A stretch of 64,000 bases of DNA from Candidatus Enterococcus courvalinii (GTDB taxonomy: Bacteria; Bacillota; Bacilli; Lactobacillales; Enterococcaceae). The notes under the pieces are model-generated. The model saw only the letters and a list, made by a program, of their open reading frames with translations, was not told the origin of the DNA and searched no databases. Positions 31,703 through 40,464 of this stretch are shown here, in pieces (the stretch's first letter is position 1; every line of letters begins with the position of its first letter). The stretch spans positions 1-64,000 of the forward strand of contig NZ_JAFLWI010000016.1 of assembly GCF_017315945.1 (NCBI RefSeq), in the 5' to 3' direction. Position numbers and translations under genes: made by a program.

Positions 31703-34039
31703 ATGCTACAACTAAAAGATATTAAAAAGTATTATAAAGTTGGCGAAACAACAACTAAAGCATTAGATGGCGTTTCCGTTGCTTTTAGACAAAAAGAATT
31801 CGTCGCGATTCTCGGTCCAAGTGGTTCTGGAAAAACGACTATGCTAAACGTTATCGGCGGGTTAGATAACTATGATTCAGGCGATATGGTCATCAACGGA
31901 AAATCAACAAAAGATTTTAAAGATAGCGACTGGGATGCCTACCGTAACAATTCGATTGGCTTTGTTTTCCAAAGCTACAACTTGATTGGACATTTAGGAA
32001 TTATTGAAAATGTTGAACTTGGAATGACTTTAAGTGGGGTTCCTAAAGAAGAAAAACGAAAAAAAGCAGAAGAAGCTTTGACTCGTGTTGGACTTTCTGC
32101 CCATATGCACAAAAAACCAAATCAACTTTCTGGTGGTCAAATGCAACGTGTCGCAATTGCCCGTGCTTTAGCAAACAATCCAGATATTCTATTATGTGAC
32201 GAACCAACTGGGGCATTAGATACCGAAACAAGTATTCAAATTATGGAATTGATCCGAGAACTTTCTAAAGAGAAATTAGTTATCATGGTCACACATAATC
32301 CTGAATTAGCTAATCAATATGCTGATCGAATTATTGAATTTTCAGACGGAAAAATTTTAGCAGATTCTCATCCACATATTGAGCGACCAAAAAATGATCA
32401 GTTCAATTTACGCCGTACGAAAATGAGTTTTTGGACAGCTCTAAAACTTTCTTTCAATAATATTCGAACAAAAAAAGGGCGAACGTTCTTGACCTCTTTT
32501 GCATCAAGTATCGGAATTATCGGGATTGCGATTGTCTTAGCTTTGTCTACTGGGTTCCAAAAACAAATTGATAGTACACAATCAGAAACAATGTCAAAAT
32601 TTCCAATCACAATTTCAAAAGTGACAACTAGTCAAACAAATAACTCTGCCGCACTTGGCGCAAGTAAAGCGGACTATCCAAACAAAAAAACAATCACCGC
32701 AAAAACTAGTGATGAAGATAAGGCACAACACACAAACAAAATTGATCAAAAATATGTCGATTATGTAAATGATATTGATCCTGATTTAAGTAATAATATT
32801 GGTTTTACTCGATCAACAGGAATTAATTTGCTTCGTGAAATTGATGGAAAAGCTCAACCAGTAAGCTTCTCCAATGCGAACCCTGATAACGATGCTCTTT
32901 CTTTTTCAAGTACGATGGCTTCCATGACTGGTGTCGGTGTCTCAACTTTCCCAACACAATTAGCAGCTGATAAAGGAAACTTTTTAAAAGACAACTATTC
33001 ACTACTTGCTGGCAGTTATCCAAGTGCAACAACTGATGTCGTTCTGATTGTCGATGGAAACAATAATACGAATATCAATGCCCTTAAAAATCTTGGTTTT
33101 GATGTAAAAGAAGATCAAAAATTTGATTTTGATCAAATTATTGGCACTACGTTAAAACTAGTGAACAATAATGACTATTACTCTCAATTGCCAACTGGAA
33201 CATTTATTCCAAATTCTGACTACGACAAAATGTATAATGACTCGACTGAAGAGTTAAAAATAGCAGGCATTTTGCGTGTGAAATCATCTTCAACAATGAA
33301 TCTTTTATCTCCAGGTATTGCTTACAGCGACCAGTTAACAACACAAATTGTTAACAACAACAAGGACTCTGAAATCGTTAAGGCACAAAGAGATAGCGAT
33401 ACAAATGTGATGACCACTGAAAAACTAGATGCTTCTGCCAAAGAAACATTTATTAGTTACCTTGGTGGCGATAGCCTACCTTCAAGTATTATGATTTATC
33501 CAAATAATTTTGAAGACAAAGATAAAGTTCTTGATTATCTGGATGATTATAACAAAGGCAAATCAGAAGAAGATAAAATCATTTATTCTGACCTCGCAGG
33601 TACAATGACTGAATTAACTGGTGGATTGATGGATGCCATTACTTACGTATTAGTCGCTTTTGCAGGTATTTCATTGGTGACAAGTATGATCATGATTAGT
33701 ATCATCACCTATACTTCAGTAATTGAACGAACAAAAGAAATTGGTGTATTGAAAGCTTTGGGTGCTCGTAAAAAAGATATTACTCGCGTTTTTGATGCCG
33801 AAACCTGCATTTTAGGGATTTCTTCCGGTATTTTAGGGATCTTGATTGCTTGGTTAGCTACCTTCCCAATCAACAGTATCTTATACAGTATGACTGACTT
33901 GAAAAATGTCGCTCAATTAAACCCCGTTCACGCATTGATTTTAGTAGTAGTTTCAACCATTTTAACAATGCTTGGTGGACACATTCCAGCTCGCATGGCA
34001 GCGAAAAAAGATGCCGCTATTGCTTTACGCGCTGAATAA
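31703..34039 (+). CDS. MacB-like ABC transporter, fused ATPase and FtsX permease
   Basis: A 778-residue single-chain ABC protein. ATPase domain ~1-225: Walker A GPSGSGKT, signature LSGGQMQRVAIARAL, Walker B ILLCDEPTGALD. Then a first membrane helix near 295-315, a large extracellular domain (~320-625) rich in Asn, Asp, Ser and Thr, and three membrane helices at the end with the FtsX pattern (ERTKEIGVLKALGARKKDI). MacB-type proteins couple ATP use to extracytoplasmic work on peptides, lipoproteins or drugs rather than ordinary transport. ATG 31703 fits AGAAGG best; MK two codons upstream is possible. Divergent from its probable two-component system. Confidence 0.88.
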   Translation: MLQLKDIKKYYKVGETTTKALDGVSVAFRQKEFVAILGPSGSGKTTMLNVIGGLDNYDSGDMVINGKSTKDFKDSDWDAYRNNSIGFVFQSYNLIGHLGIIENVELGMTLSGVPKEEKRKKAEEALTRVGLSAHMHKKPNQLSGGQMQRVAIARALANNPDILLCDEPTGALDTETSIQIMELIRELSKEKLVIMVTHNPELANQYADRIIEFSDGKILADSHPHIERPKNDQFNLRRTKMSFWTALKLSFNNIRTKKGRTFLTSFASSIGIIGIAIVLALSTGFQKQIDSTQSETMSKFPITISKVTTSQTNNSAALGASKADYPNKKTITAKTSDEDKAQHTNKIDQKYVDYVNDIDPDLSNNIGFTRSTGINLLREIDGKAQPVSFSNANPDNDALSFSSTMASMTGVGVSTFPTQLAADKGNFLKDNYSLLAGSYPSATTDVVLIVDGNNNTNINALKNLGFDVKEDQKFDFDQIIGTTLKLVNNNDYYSQLPTGTFIPNSDYDKMYNDSTEELKIAGILRVKSSSTMNLLSPGIAYSDQLTTQIVNNNKDSEIVKAQRDSDTNVMTTEKLDASAKETFISYLGGDSLPSSIMIYPNNFEDKDKVLDYLDDYNKGKSEEDKIIYSDLAGTMTELTGGLMDAITYVLVAFAGISLVTSMIMISIITYTSVIERTKEIGVLKALGARKKDITRVFDAETCILGISSGILGILIAWLATFPINSILYSMTDLKNVAQLNPVHALILVVVSTILTMLGGHIPARMAAKKDAAIALRAE

Positions 34040-34058
34040 CCAACTTATGTTTATGAAC

Positions 34059-34100
34059 AAAAAAGCAACTGAAATCACTAATGATTTCAGCTGCTTTTTT
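34059..34100. terminator. Bidirectional terminator
   Basis: 19-bp stem with one mismatch (34059-34077 with 34082-34100), A6 left and T6 right, between convergent genes. Confidence 0.88.
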
Positions 34101-34117
34101 ATTTACTTCTCAGTTAT

Positions 34118-34414
34118 TTACAGCTTTGGAATACTATCTTGTCCCTTATGCCAAAGTTCTTCTGAAGTATATCGATCGGTTTCATTCAGCACGACCGTTC
34201 CATCTGATTCAATTTCAGTTTTGCTACCAATCCACATGTTTGTTGGCATTCCTAAAAGATTTTTGCGTGCTCCTTTGCTGTTTAATTTGAAAGCATCTCC
34301 GAGATCTTCAACCCAGTGTGATTTCAGGTATTTTGTCTGACCATTATCAAAATCTACTTTCAAAATATTGGCTACATTTTCTACTTTTATCGCTTTCGGT
34401 ACTTGCTCTTTCAT
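34118..34414 (-). CDS. Uncharacterised 98-residue protein
   Basis: I do not recognise this protein. It is soluble, with no signal peptide, membrane segment or Cys. The first half is beta-strand-like (AIKVENVANILKVDFDNGQTKYL), reminiscent of a small DUF with a DNG turn; the rest is mixed and Trp-containing. A strong Shine-Dalgarno (GGAGGAG) sits seven bases before the ATG, so it is probably expressed. It stands alone between terminators on both sides. Confidence 0.6.
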   Translation of the reverse strand: MKEQVPKAIKVENVANILKVDFDNGQTKYLKSHWVEDLGDAFKLNSKGARKNLLGMPTNMWIGSKTEIESDGTVVLNETDRYTSEELWHKGQDSIPKL

Positions 34415-34519
34415 CTTTACTCCTCCAATCCTTTTTTAGATACCCCCCACACCGCAAAAAAGAAAGCGCTATCTAACAACTAGTTTAACATGTTAAAAAT
34501 ATTCTTACAATCATTCAAA

Positions 34520-34586
34520 AAAATAGACTAGAACCTTTAACAGTCCTAGTCTATTTTGTAAACAGTTGGTCAAACAACTGTTTTTA
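34520..34586 (-). terminator. Tandem hairpins after the DUF4811 gene
   Basis: AAAATAGACTAG (34520-34531) pairs with 34546-34557, and AAACAGTTG (34560-34568) pairs with 34575-34583. On the minus strand the first to be reached, followed by the second, end in U-rich runs just after the DUF4811 stop. Confidence 0.75.
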
Positions 34587-34590
34587 TCAT

Positions 34591-35298
34591 TTATTTTTCT
34601 TTCACTTCTTGAATCAATTTGGCAAATGCTTCTTGTTGATAAGCAGCTGTCAACTTCTGAATCGTTGCTTCTTGATCAGATTGACTCATTTGTGGATTGT
34701 TCATCATCGCTTGCTTCAAGCCGTCCTGTACATAAGCTTTTGCTTCACTTTCCATAGTACGTTGACGTTCTTTGGAAAGTTTGGCTAATTTTTCTGCTTG
34801 ATCTGTATTTAAAGTAATCCAGTCTTTTGGTAATTTAAATGTATTCACACGTTTATCAAACTCATGATTATTATCAGCTATATTAAACCAAAATTTATAG
34901 TGATCATTCTTGTATACCCAATAAGTCGTTTTTGTGACTTTTTCTGCACCTCCAGTAGTTGATTCCACTTTGTTCGTTACATTGTCTGTTCCAGTAGCTG
35001 TTGGTTTTTTCTGACTGTCTTTGGTCTTATACAAGTAAATCTTTTCAGTTCCATCACCAAGTTCTTTATAAAGTAATAAATTGGCACCTGAATCAGCGCT
35101 AGAAACAATTTTTTTCGTTGTTGTTTCCGTCACTCGTTCCATCCCAAAGTGGTTAGAAATATTCGCTACAATCAATCCTAAAGCTCCAACAAAAATAGCA
35201 CCAAAGATTAACGAAAGGACTGTTTGCCATGCTTTTTTGGCAAAAACGTTAACCAAAGCAAAGGCAACTAAACTAATAACCAAAACACCAATTATCAT
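34591..35298 (-). CDS. DUF4811 membrane protein, partner of the multidrug exporter
   Basis: A 235-residue protein with two N-terminal membrane helices (~2-18, 24-46) and an extracytoplasmic domain with LLLYKELGDGTEKIYLYKT and a TYWVYKNDHYKFWF strand pattern, ending in a charged helical region. It matches the DUF4811 proteins found beside LmrB-type exporters in lactic acid bacteria. Its start overlaps the exporter stop by 4 bp, so the two are coupled. A direct role in export is likely by context only. Confidence 0.75.
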   Translation of the reverse strand: MIIGVLVISLVAFALVNVFAKKAWQTVLSLIFGAIFVGALGLIVANISNHFGMERVTETTTKKIVSSADSGANLLLYKELGDGTEKIYLYKTKDSQKKPTATGTDNVTNKVESTTGGAEKVTKTTYWVYKNDHYKFWFNIADNNHEFDKRVNTFKLPKDWITLNTDQAEKLAKLSKERQRTMESEAKAYVQDGLKQAMMNNPQMSQSDQEATIQKLTAAYQQEAFAKLIQEVKEK

Positions 35299-36773
35299 GC
35301 TTGATCCCCCTTCACTGAAAGTTCTTTAAGTGGTTCTTTTTTCTTTAAAAAGAAAGCAATAACAAAGCCAATGATCCCAAAAATAATCGCTACTACAAAC
35401 GCAGCATGATAGCCAGATAAAGTGGCATTGATTGCTTGGTCTTTATAAGCCAATGGTGTTGCTTTTAATATTTCTTTGTCAGGTAAATTGTCTTTTGTAA
35501 CATTGGTCAATACACTAATCAAAATTGCTGTACCAATTGAACTAGCAATTTGACGGAAAGTATTATTGACCGCTGTACCATGACTAATCAAATTATTTGG
35601 TAAAGCATTCATACCTGAAGTTGTAACTGGCATCATAACCATTGAAATCCCAAACATCCGAATCGCGTATAAAATCACGATATAAACGATTGGTGTTGTT
35701 TCTGTCAAAAATGCAAATGGTGCAGTAGCAGCAGTTAAAATAAACATACCTGTGATAGCTAAACGTTTTGCACCATATTTGTCAAAAATCATCCCAGTAA
35801 TTGGCATCATTGCCCCCATGATCAATGCACCTGGAAGCAACATCAATCCTGAGTGAAAGGCTGATTCTCCACGAATATTTTGAATATACAAAGGAACAAC
35901 CATTTCTGCACCAACCATCGCCATATTGGTTACTCCTGCTAAAATAGCTGCAATAGTGAAGGTTGTTGATTTAAAGACCCGAAGTTCCAAGAAGGGGTGT
36001 TCTAGACGTAACTGACGTAATGAGAATAAGACAATAAAAATGATCCCTATGATCAAGAAGCCAATTACTTGGACACTTCCCCAACCTTCATTACCTACAC
36101 TAGAGAATCCATAAAGTAAGCTACCAAATCCGATTGTTGATAATATGGCTGAAAGCAAGTCAATACTTGGATTTGACAACGGAATCACACTCTTCATCAA
36201 GAAGATTGCCAATACTAAAACTAATACAACGATTGGAATAATCATCCCAAACAAATCACGCCATTGATAATTATCAATAATGTAACCAGATAATGTTGGG
36301 CCTAATGCTGGTGCAAGTCCAATAACAATTCCAGACATCCCCATCGCAGAACCTCTTTTTTCTGGTGGGAATATCGATAACATAATATTTTGCAATAATG
36401 GCATTGAAACGCCAACACCTGCAGCTTGAATCAAACGGCCAATCAATAATGTTGAAAAATTAGGTGCGATGTAGCAAGTAATTGTTCCAATTAAAAATAC
36501 CGTCATTGCTGAAAGATACAAACTGCGTGAGCTGAACTTGTTGATCAGCCAAGCTGTAATTGGGATCATGATCCCATTCACTAATAAAAATCCGGTTGTT
36601 AACCACTGTACATCTGAAGCCGTGATATCAAAAGCTTTCATTAATGTAGGAAAAGCTGTTGTCAACAGCGTTTGATTCAATACGGTACAAAAGGTACCAA
36701 TTAGTAAAACAACCACTAGTAATGAGCGGTTATATGGTTTGCCGTAAATATCTACGGGCTGTTTTTTACTCAT
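35295..36773 (-). CDS. DHA2-family MFS multidrug exporter, LmrB/EmrB type
   Basis: A 492-residue proton-driven exporter with 14 predicted membrane helices. The motif-A loop reads NKFSSRSLYLSA and the antiporter motif C region is GIVIGLAPALGPTLSGYI, both typical of DHA2. The C-terminus is cytosolic and basic (KKKEPLKE). It is first in a two-gene operon and divergent from a MerR regulator, the probable drug-responsive switch. Substrates cannot be read. Confidence 0.88.
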   Translation of the reverse strand: MSKKQPVDIYGKPYNRSLLVVVLLIGTFCTVLNQTLLTTAFPTLMKAFDITASDVQWLTTGFLLVNGIMIPITAWLINKFSSRSLYLSAMTVFLIGTITCYIAPNFSTLLIGRLIQAAGVGVSMPLLQNIMLSIFPPEKRGSAMGMSGIVIGLAPALGPTLSGYIIDNYQWRDLFGMIIPIVVLVLVLAIFLMKSVIPLSNPSIDLLSAILSTIGFGSLLYGFSSVGNEGWGSVQVIGFLIIGIIFIVLFSLRQLRLEHPFLELRVFKSTTFTIAAILAGVTNMAMVGAEMVVPLYIQNIRGESAFHSGLMLLPGALIMGAMMPITGMIFDKYGAKRLAITGMFILTAATAPFAFLTETTPIVYIVILYAIRMFGISMVMMPVTTSGMNALPNNLISHGTAVNNTFRQIASSIGTAILISVLTNVTKDNLPDKEILKATPLAYKDQAINATLSGYHAAFVVAIIFGIIGFVIAFFLKKKEPLKELSVKGDQA

Positions 36774-36815
36774 GTGTCTCCTTCTTTCTAATTATTTTTG
36801 CGAAATCACTAGAAT

Positions 36816-36844
36816 ACTTTATTCCTAATCAGATAGTTTGTCAA
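36816..36844 (-). promoter_or_regulatory. Exporter promoter
   Basis: On the minus strand: -35 TTGACA (36839-36844), 17-base spacer, -10 TAAAGT (36816-36821). The -35 is one half of an inverted repeat shared with the divergent merR promoter. Confidence 0.6.
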
Positions 36845-36849
36845 CCTAC

Positions 36850-36877
36850 TTGACACAAAAGTCAACAAAAGTATAAT
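36850..36877 (+). promoter_or_regulatory. merR promoter
   Basis: TTGACA (36850-36855), 16-base spacer, TATAAT (36872-36877): a consensus promoter. Its -35 and that of the divergent exporter promoter form TGTCAA-N5-TTGACA, so one bound protein could cover both. Confidence 0.75.
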
Positions 36878-36912
36878 TAAGGAAAGAAGAAGGTCAAAAG
36901 GAGTGACAAAAA

Positions 36913-37386
36913 GTGATTCATAACCACCTCAAAGAACTATTAAAAAATGATCATTTGCTTGTTGGTATTAGTGAACTTAGTGAACTTGTTGGGGTTTCTC
37001 CACGTCAATTGCGTTATTGGGAAAAGAAAGGTTTTATCCAATCTGTCGAAACCGATTCCAACGGACCAAGAAAGTATCGTTTACCTACAGTTGTTAAGGT
37101 TGAAATCATCAAACAGTATCTCGATGAAGGATATACTTTGACAAAAGCTGTTGAAAAAGCCACTGCTCATATCCAAAAAATGCACCATGTTCGCAGAGTT
37201 TTTTCAAAATGTATCAAAGAAATCGAGTTGTTCGACCAACGCTATACAGCAATTTCGTTTGGGGATTTCAAAGAAGATGACTCCCAAATTTATATTATTC
37301 ATGATGATGAAACAGATGAATTAACGTATAAAATCGTTCCTATAGCTGAGAATGTAGATATTAAGAAATTAGTCAGAGAAGCTTAG
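36913..37386 (+). CDS. MerR-family transcriptional regulator
   Basis: A 157-residue regulator with an N-terminal MerR helix-turn-helix (ISELSELVGVSPRQLRYWEKKGFI), a GPRKYRLP wing and a C-terminal helical and beta region of unfamiliar type. It starts with GTG at 36913 after AAGGAG. It is divergent from the LmrB-type exporter, and the two promoters share overlapping -35 elements, so exporter control and autoregulation are likely. The effector is unknown. Confidence 0.87.
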   Translation: MIHNHLKELLKNDHLLVGISELSELVGVSPRQLRYWEKKGFIQSVETDSNGPRKYRLPTVVKVEIIKQYLDEGYTLTKAVEKATAHIQKMHHVRRVFSKCIKEIELFDQRYTAISFGDFKEDDSQIYIIHDDETDELTYKIVPIAENVDIKKLVREA

Positions 37387-37392
37387 CCTCAT

Positions 37393-37480
37393 CCACTCAA
37401 AATAAATTTCAATAATTTGGAACACTCATTTTCTTCCTCGAATCAATTTATTTTGAGAATAAGTGAGTGGTTCTTTTTTT
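37393..37480. terminator. Complex terminator region between merR and xylB
   Basis: CTCAAAATAAATT (37396-37408) pairs perfectly with 37445-37457, while GAACACTCA (37420-37428) pairs, with one bulge, with TGAGTGGTTC (37464-37473) ahead of a T7 tract. The two stems cross and cannot form together unless as a pseudoknot. The second is the likely terminator for merR. Confidence 0.55.
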
Positions 37481-38993
37481 ACTCCTTTTTCTCATTCTCC
37501 TCGTCAAATACACGTAACTGGTGACTCAGCTCCTTTGTCTGCCCGTATACTTGTTGATAAATTGAATAAATTTTTTGATATATTCGAACATTTTTAGTAA
37601 TTGGCGTTGCTACTTTATGATAACTAACAAAACTTTCTGAGCAATTTTCCAATGAATCAAACCATCCAACTCCAACTGCCGCAATCATCGCAGCACCCAT
37701 ACTTGGTCCTTCTTCAACAGTCAGACCAAAAATGTCTACATCAAAAACGTCCGCTTGGATTTGTGCCCATTCTTTATTTTTAGCACCTCCACCAACAGAA
37801 ATAACTTGGGTAAATGTTTGTTGCAGCATCTCTTCGAGCAACAATTGAACGTCTTTCAAGGAAAAAGTGATTCCTTCAACCACTGCACGCATAAAATGTG
37901 GAAATGTATGTTTCGTATCGATCCCTAAAAAACTCCCTCTAATTTGGCCATCAGAATGCGGTGTTCTTTCCCCTATAATATAAGGTGTAAAGAGCAAGCC
38001 ATTCGCTCCTGGCGAAATCTGTTCAATTTCTGATAATGCTTCCGAAAAACTCTTCTCTTGAGCAAATGTTTGTTTCATCCACTGCAAACTGTACCCTGCT
38101 GCCAAGGTGACTCCCATCAAATAATAGCTGTCAGAAACTGCATGATTGAACCAATGAAGTTCTCCAGTAGCTTGTTTTTGACTCTTACCACAAGTCAAAA
38201 ATACACCTGACGTTCCAATACTCACTAACCCTTTTCCTGAAGAAAAAACCCCTGTGCTTAACGCCGCACAAGCATTGTCCGCCGCTCCAGCCATAACTTT
38301 TACTTTTTGTTTAATTCTCACATCGCCTAAAGATCCCGGCTGCAAAAAACCTACACACTTTATCGATTCAACTAATGATGGGAAATACGTTAATGGGATG
38401 TCGAAGATTCCAGCAATTTCTTCTGACCAAGATTGCTGTTCAAAATCCAATAACAAAGTTCCTGCTGCATCTGAAAAATCCATATTTATTTTTCCAGTCA
38501 ATCGATACCTCAGATAATCTTTAGGTAATAAAATATGGCGAACTTTCGACCATATTTCTGGTTCATTTTTCTTTACCCACAATATTTTGGGAAGAGTAAA
38601 GCCCTCCACAACCTGGTTTTTTGTAATTCCTAAAAGCTGCTCTCCACAACTTTCCTTAATCTGTTCACACTCCAAATTTGTACGAACATCATTCCACAAG
38701 ATAGCTGGACGTAATACCTGTTTTTGTTCATCTAATAAAACTAGACTATGCATTTGTCCCGAAAAACTTATTCCTTTTAGATTTTCACTAAAATCTGCTA
38801 ATTCCGTTACAAATTTTCTCAATACTTTTTGTAAAGCATAGAACCAATCATCTGGATTTTGCTCACTCCAACCAGTCTTTTCCTGAAAAAAAGAATAACT
38901 CTCGCTTGCACAGGCTACTACCTCTCCACTTTTATTAGCCACGATTCCTTTTAGCGAACTAGTCCCCAAATCAATTCCTACCACATATTCCAT
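37479..38993 (-). CDS. xylB: Xylulokinase (FGGY family)
   Basis: A 504-residue FGGY kinase with the N-terminal GIDLGTSSLKGIV phosphate motif, SGQMHSLVLLD and AILWNDVRT typical of XylB, and the C-terminal GGGAKNKEWAQIQADVF and EGPSMGAA signatures. XylB phosphorylates D-xylulose for the pentose phosphate pathway. ATG 38993 follows GGAGTGG; the longer upstream frame has no ribosome binding site. It is alone: no xylose isomerase, transporter or regulator lies beside it, so the true substrate could be another ketopentose or free xylulose. Confidence 0.85.
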   Translation of the reverse strand: MEYVVGIDLGTSSLKGIVANKSGEVVACASESYSFFQEKTGWSEQNPDDWFYALQKVLRKFVTELADFSENLKGISFSGQMHSLVLLDEQKQVLRPAILWNDVRTNLECEQIKESCGEQLLGITKNQVVEGFTLPKILWVKKNEPEIWSKVRHILLPKDYLRYRLTGKINMDFSDAAGTLLLDFEQQSWSEEIAGIFDIPLTYFPSLVESIKCVGFLQPGSLGDVRIKQKVKVMAGAADNACAALSTGVFSSGKGLVSIGTSGVFLTCGKSQKQATGELHWFNHAVSDSYYLMGVTLAAGYSLQWMKQTFAQEKSFSEALSEIEQISPGANGLLFTPYIIGERTPHSDGQIRGSFLGIDTKHTFPHFMRAVVEGITFSLKDVQLLLEEMLQQTFTQVISVGGGAKNKEWAQIQADVFDVDIFGLTVEEGPSMGAAMIAAVGVGWFDSLENCSESFVSYHKVATPITKNVRIYQKIYSIYQQVYGQTKELSHQLRVFDEENEKKE

Positions 38994-39100
38994 CAAATCC
39001 ACTCCATCCCCTGATTTCTTAAACAAACAATTTTTGATCCCTTTCATCATGTAGTTACGCCTTTTTTCATTTTTCTATGTCAAAAAGTAGATTTTTTACA

Positions 39101-39146
39101 AAAAAACTGGAACAAGCAATGCGCGCATCATTTGTCCCAGCTTTTT
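39101..39146 (-). terminator. Terminator of the sortase gene
   Basis: CTGG-AACAA and TTGT-CCCAG arms around a GC-containing loop, with a run of seven U on the minus strand, five bases after the sortase stop. Confidence 0.65.
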
Positions 39147-39150
39147 GACT

Positions 39151-40305
39151 CTATTCAACAATAAATTTTCGATTATCAACTATTAATTGTTTCACTCTTT
39201 TTCTTCTACTAATAAATAACATAGCTGACTCTTTTTTCTTTTTCACACCAAATTTAATCTTAACGTGGTTATGGGATACATCAACTAATTGATATTGTCC
39301 GCCTGGCAATCGCTTAAATTCTACTTTGCCAAACTGATTACTCGTTGATTCAATCGGTTCACCCTCTCGATAAACCAATCGTCCTTTTTGCATTAAGCGA
39401 AAAGTTGATTCTGTTACTGGCAATTCTGATGTGTTACGTACACTAAAAGAAAAATCAAATGTTTTTTGGCTTAATTGATGGTGATAGATCAAACGATACA
39501 CCAAATAAATCAAAAATAGTGTGGCAACAATCACACCAATCAAAATCAAAACATAACGCAAAATTCGCCATTGATTTCCTTTTATTTCACTCGCTTTTAC
39601 GGCTTCATTATAAGGAATGCGGTAACCCGTAACCAATAAGCGGTGAGAATTAACCATATATGGTGTGCAAGTTAACAATGTAACTAAATCTCTGTCTTCT
39701 TGAATCGATAATGAAGAGGTATCATCTGGTGTCACCACCTCAATGTTCTCGACTTGGTAAGCTAATTTTTTATCTAAGACGGTCAAAATAAACTGATCAC
39801 CAATTTTCATTTCTTCTAAATCAGTAAAGAACAGACGATTGGGTAAACCCGAATGTGCTGAAATAACAGAATGCGTTGATTTTCCGCCGGTAGGAAAAGA
39901 CGTCCCTTGTAGAACTCCTGCACCGATTTCCAAAACATCAGTAGTTGTTTCATCATAAAGTGGTAACTGGATATTGATTTTAGGAATATTGATGCTACCA
40001 ATTAATTCAGCTTGCATGCTTTCTCCCTTTTTTTCATCATTAAACGGGTCAGAACCAAGATTGAGCCCATTTTTTCGTAAGCGTTCATTTTCCGCTGTCA
40101 TTTTTTGTTGTAAGGAGGCAGTTTCTTCAACCGATTTCTTCTGTGCCTGTTCAATTCTTTTTTGGTCAAGCAATCCATTCAGTGAATCAACGTAAAAAGG
40201 ATAAAGTGCAATCAGTAATCCTAGGAGAATTACGAATAACAACGTTATTTTTAACAATAGTGTTCTAATTTTTTGTTTCCTTTGAAATGGCTTTTCGCTT
40301 TTCAT
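39151..40305 (-). CDS. Class C (pilus-type) sortase with C-terminal Cna-B-like extension
   Basis: A 384-residue membrane sortase. Order: cytosolic basic start, membrane helix ~16-36, a helical stalk, the class C lid motif DPF (86-88), a sortase barrel with catalytic His151 (SAHSG), Cys213 (LLTCTP) and Arg222, a second membrane helix ~251-270, and then a 114-residue tail. Residues ~300-345 (TFRLMQKG ... NQFGKVEFKRLPGGQYQLVD) look like a SpaA/Cna-B fold, which is unusual after the second helix. Class C sortases polymerise pilins, but no full pilin gene is adjacent. ATG 40305 follows AAAGGAGG. Confidence 0.85.
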   Translation of the reverse strand: MKSEKPFQRKQKIRTLLLKITLLFVILLGLLIALYPFYVDSLNGLLDQKRIEQAQKKSVEETASLQQKMTAENERLRKNGLNLGSDPFNDEKKGESMQAELIGSINIPKINIQLPLYDETTTDVLEIGAGVLQGTSFPTGGKSTHSVISAHSGLPNRLFFTDLEEMKIGDQFILTVLDKKLAYQVENIEVVTPDDTSSLSIQEDRDLVTLLTCTPYMVNSHRLLVTGYRIPYNEAVKASEIKGNQWRILRYVLILIGVIVATLFLIYLVYRLIYHHQLSQKTFDFSFSVRNTSELPVTESTFRLMQKGRLVYREGEPIESTSNQFGKVEFKRLPGGQYQLVDVSHNHVKIKFGVKKKKESAMLFISRRKRVKQLIVDNRKFIVE

Positions 40306-40464
40306 ATACACGCCTCCTTTGGTACCCTTTTCATTTATCATTACATAGTTAGCAACCTTTTTCAACAATAGAGAGATGTTTCAATTTTCTTTCAAAATTC
40401 TTGCCTCCATTTTCAATTGGTTTTATCATATAACTAATTCAACCAATTGAAAGGAGTTTTCTCT

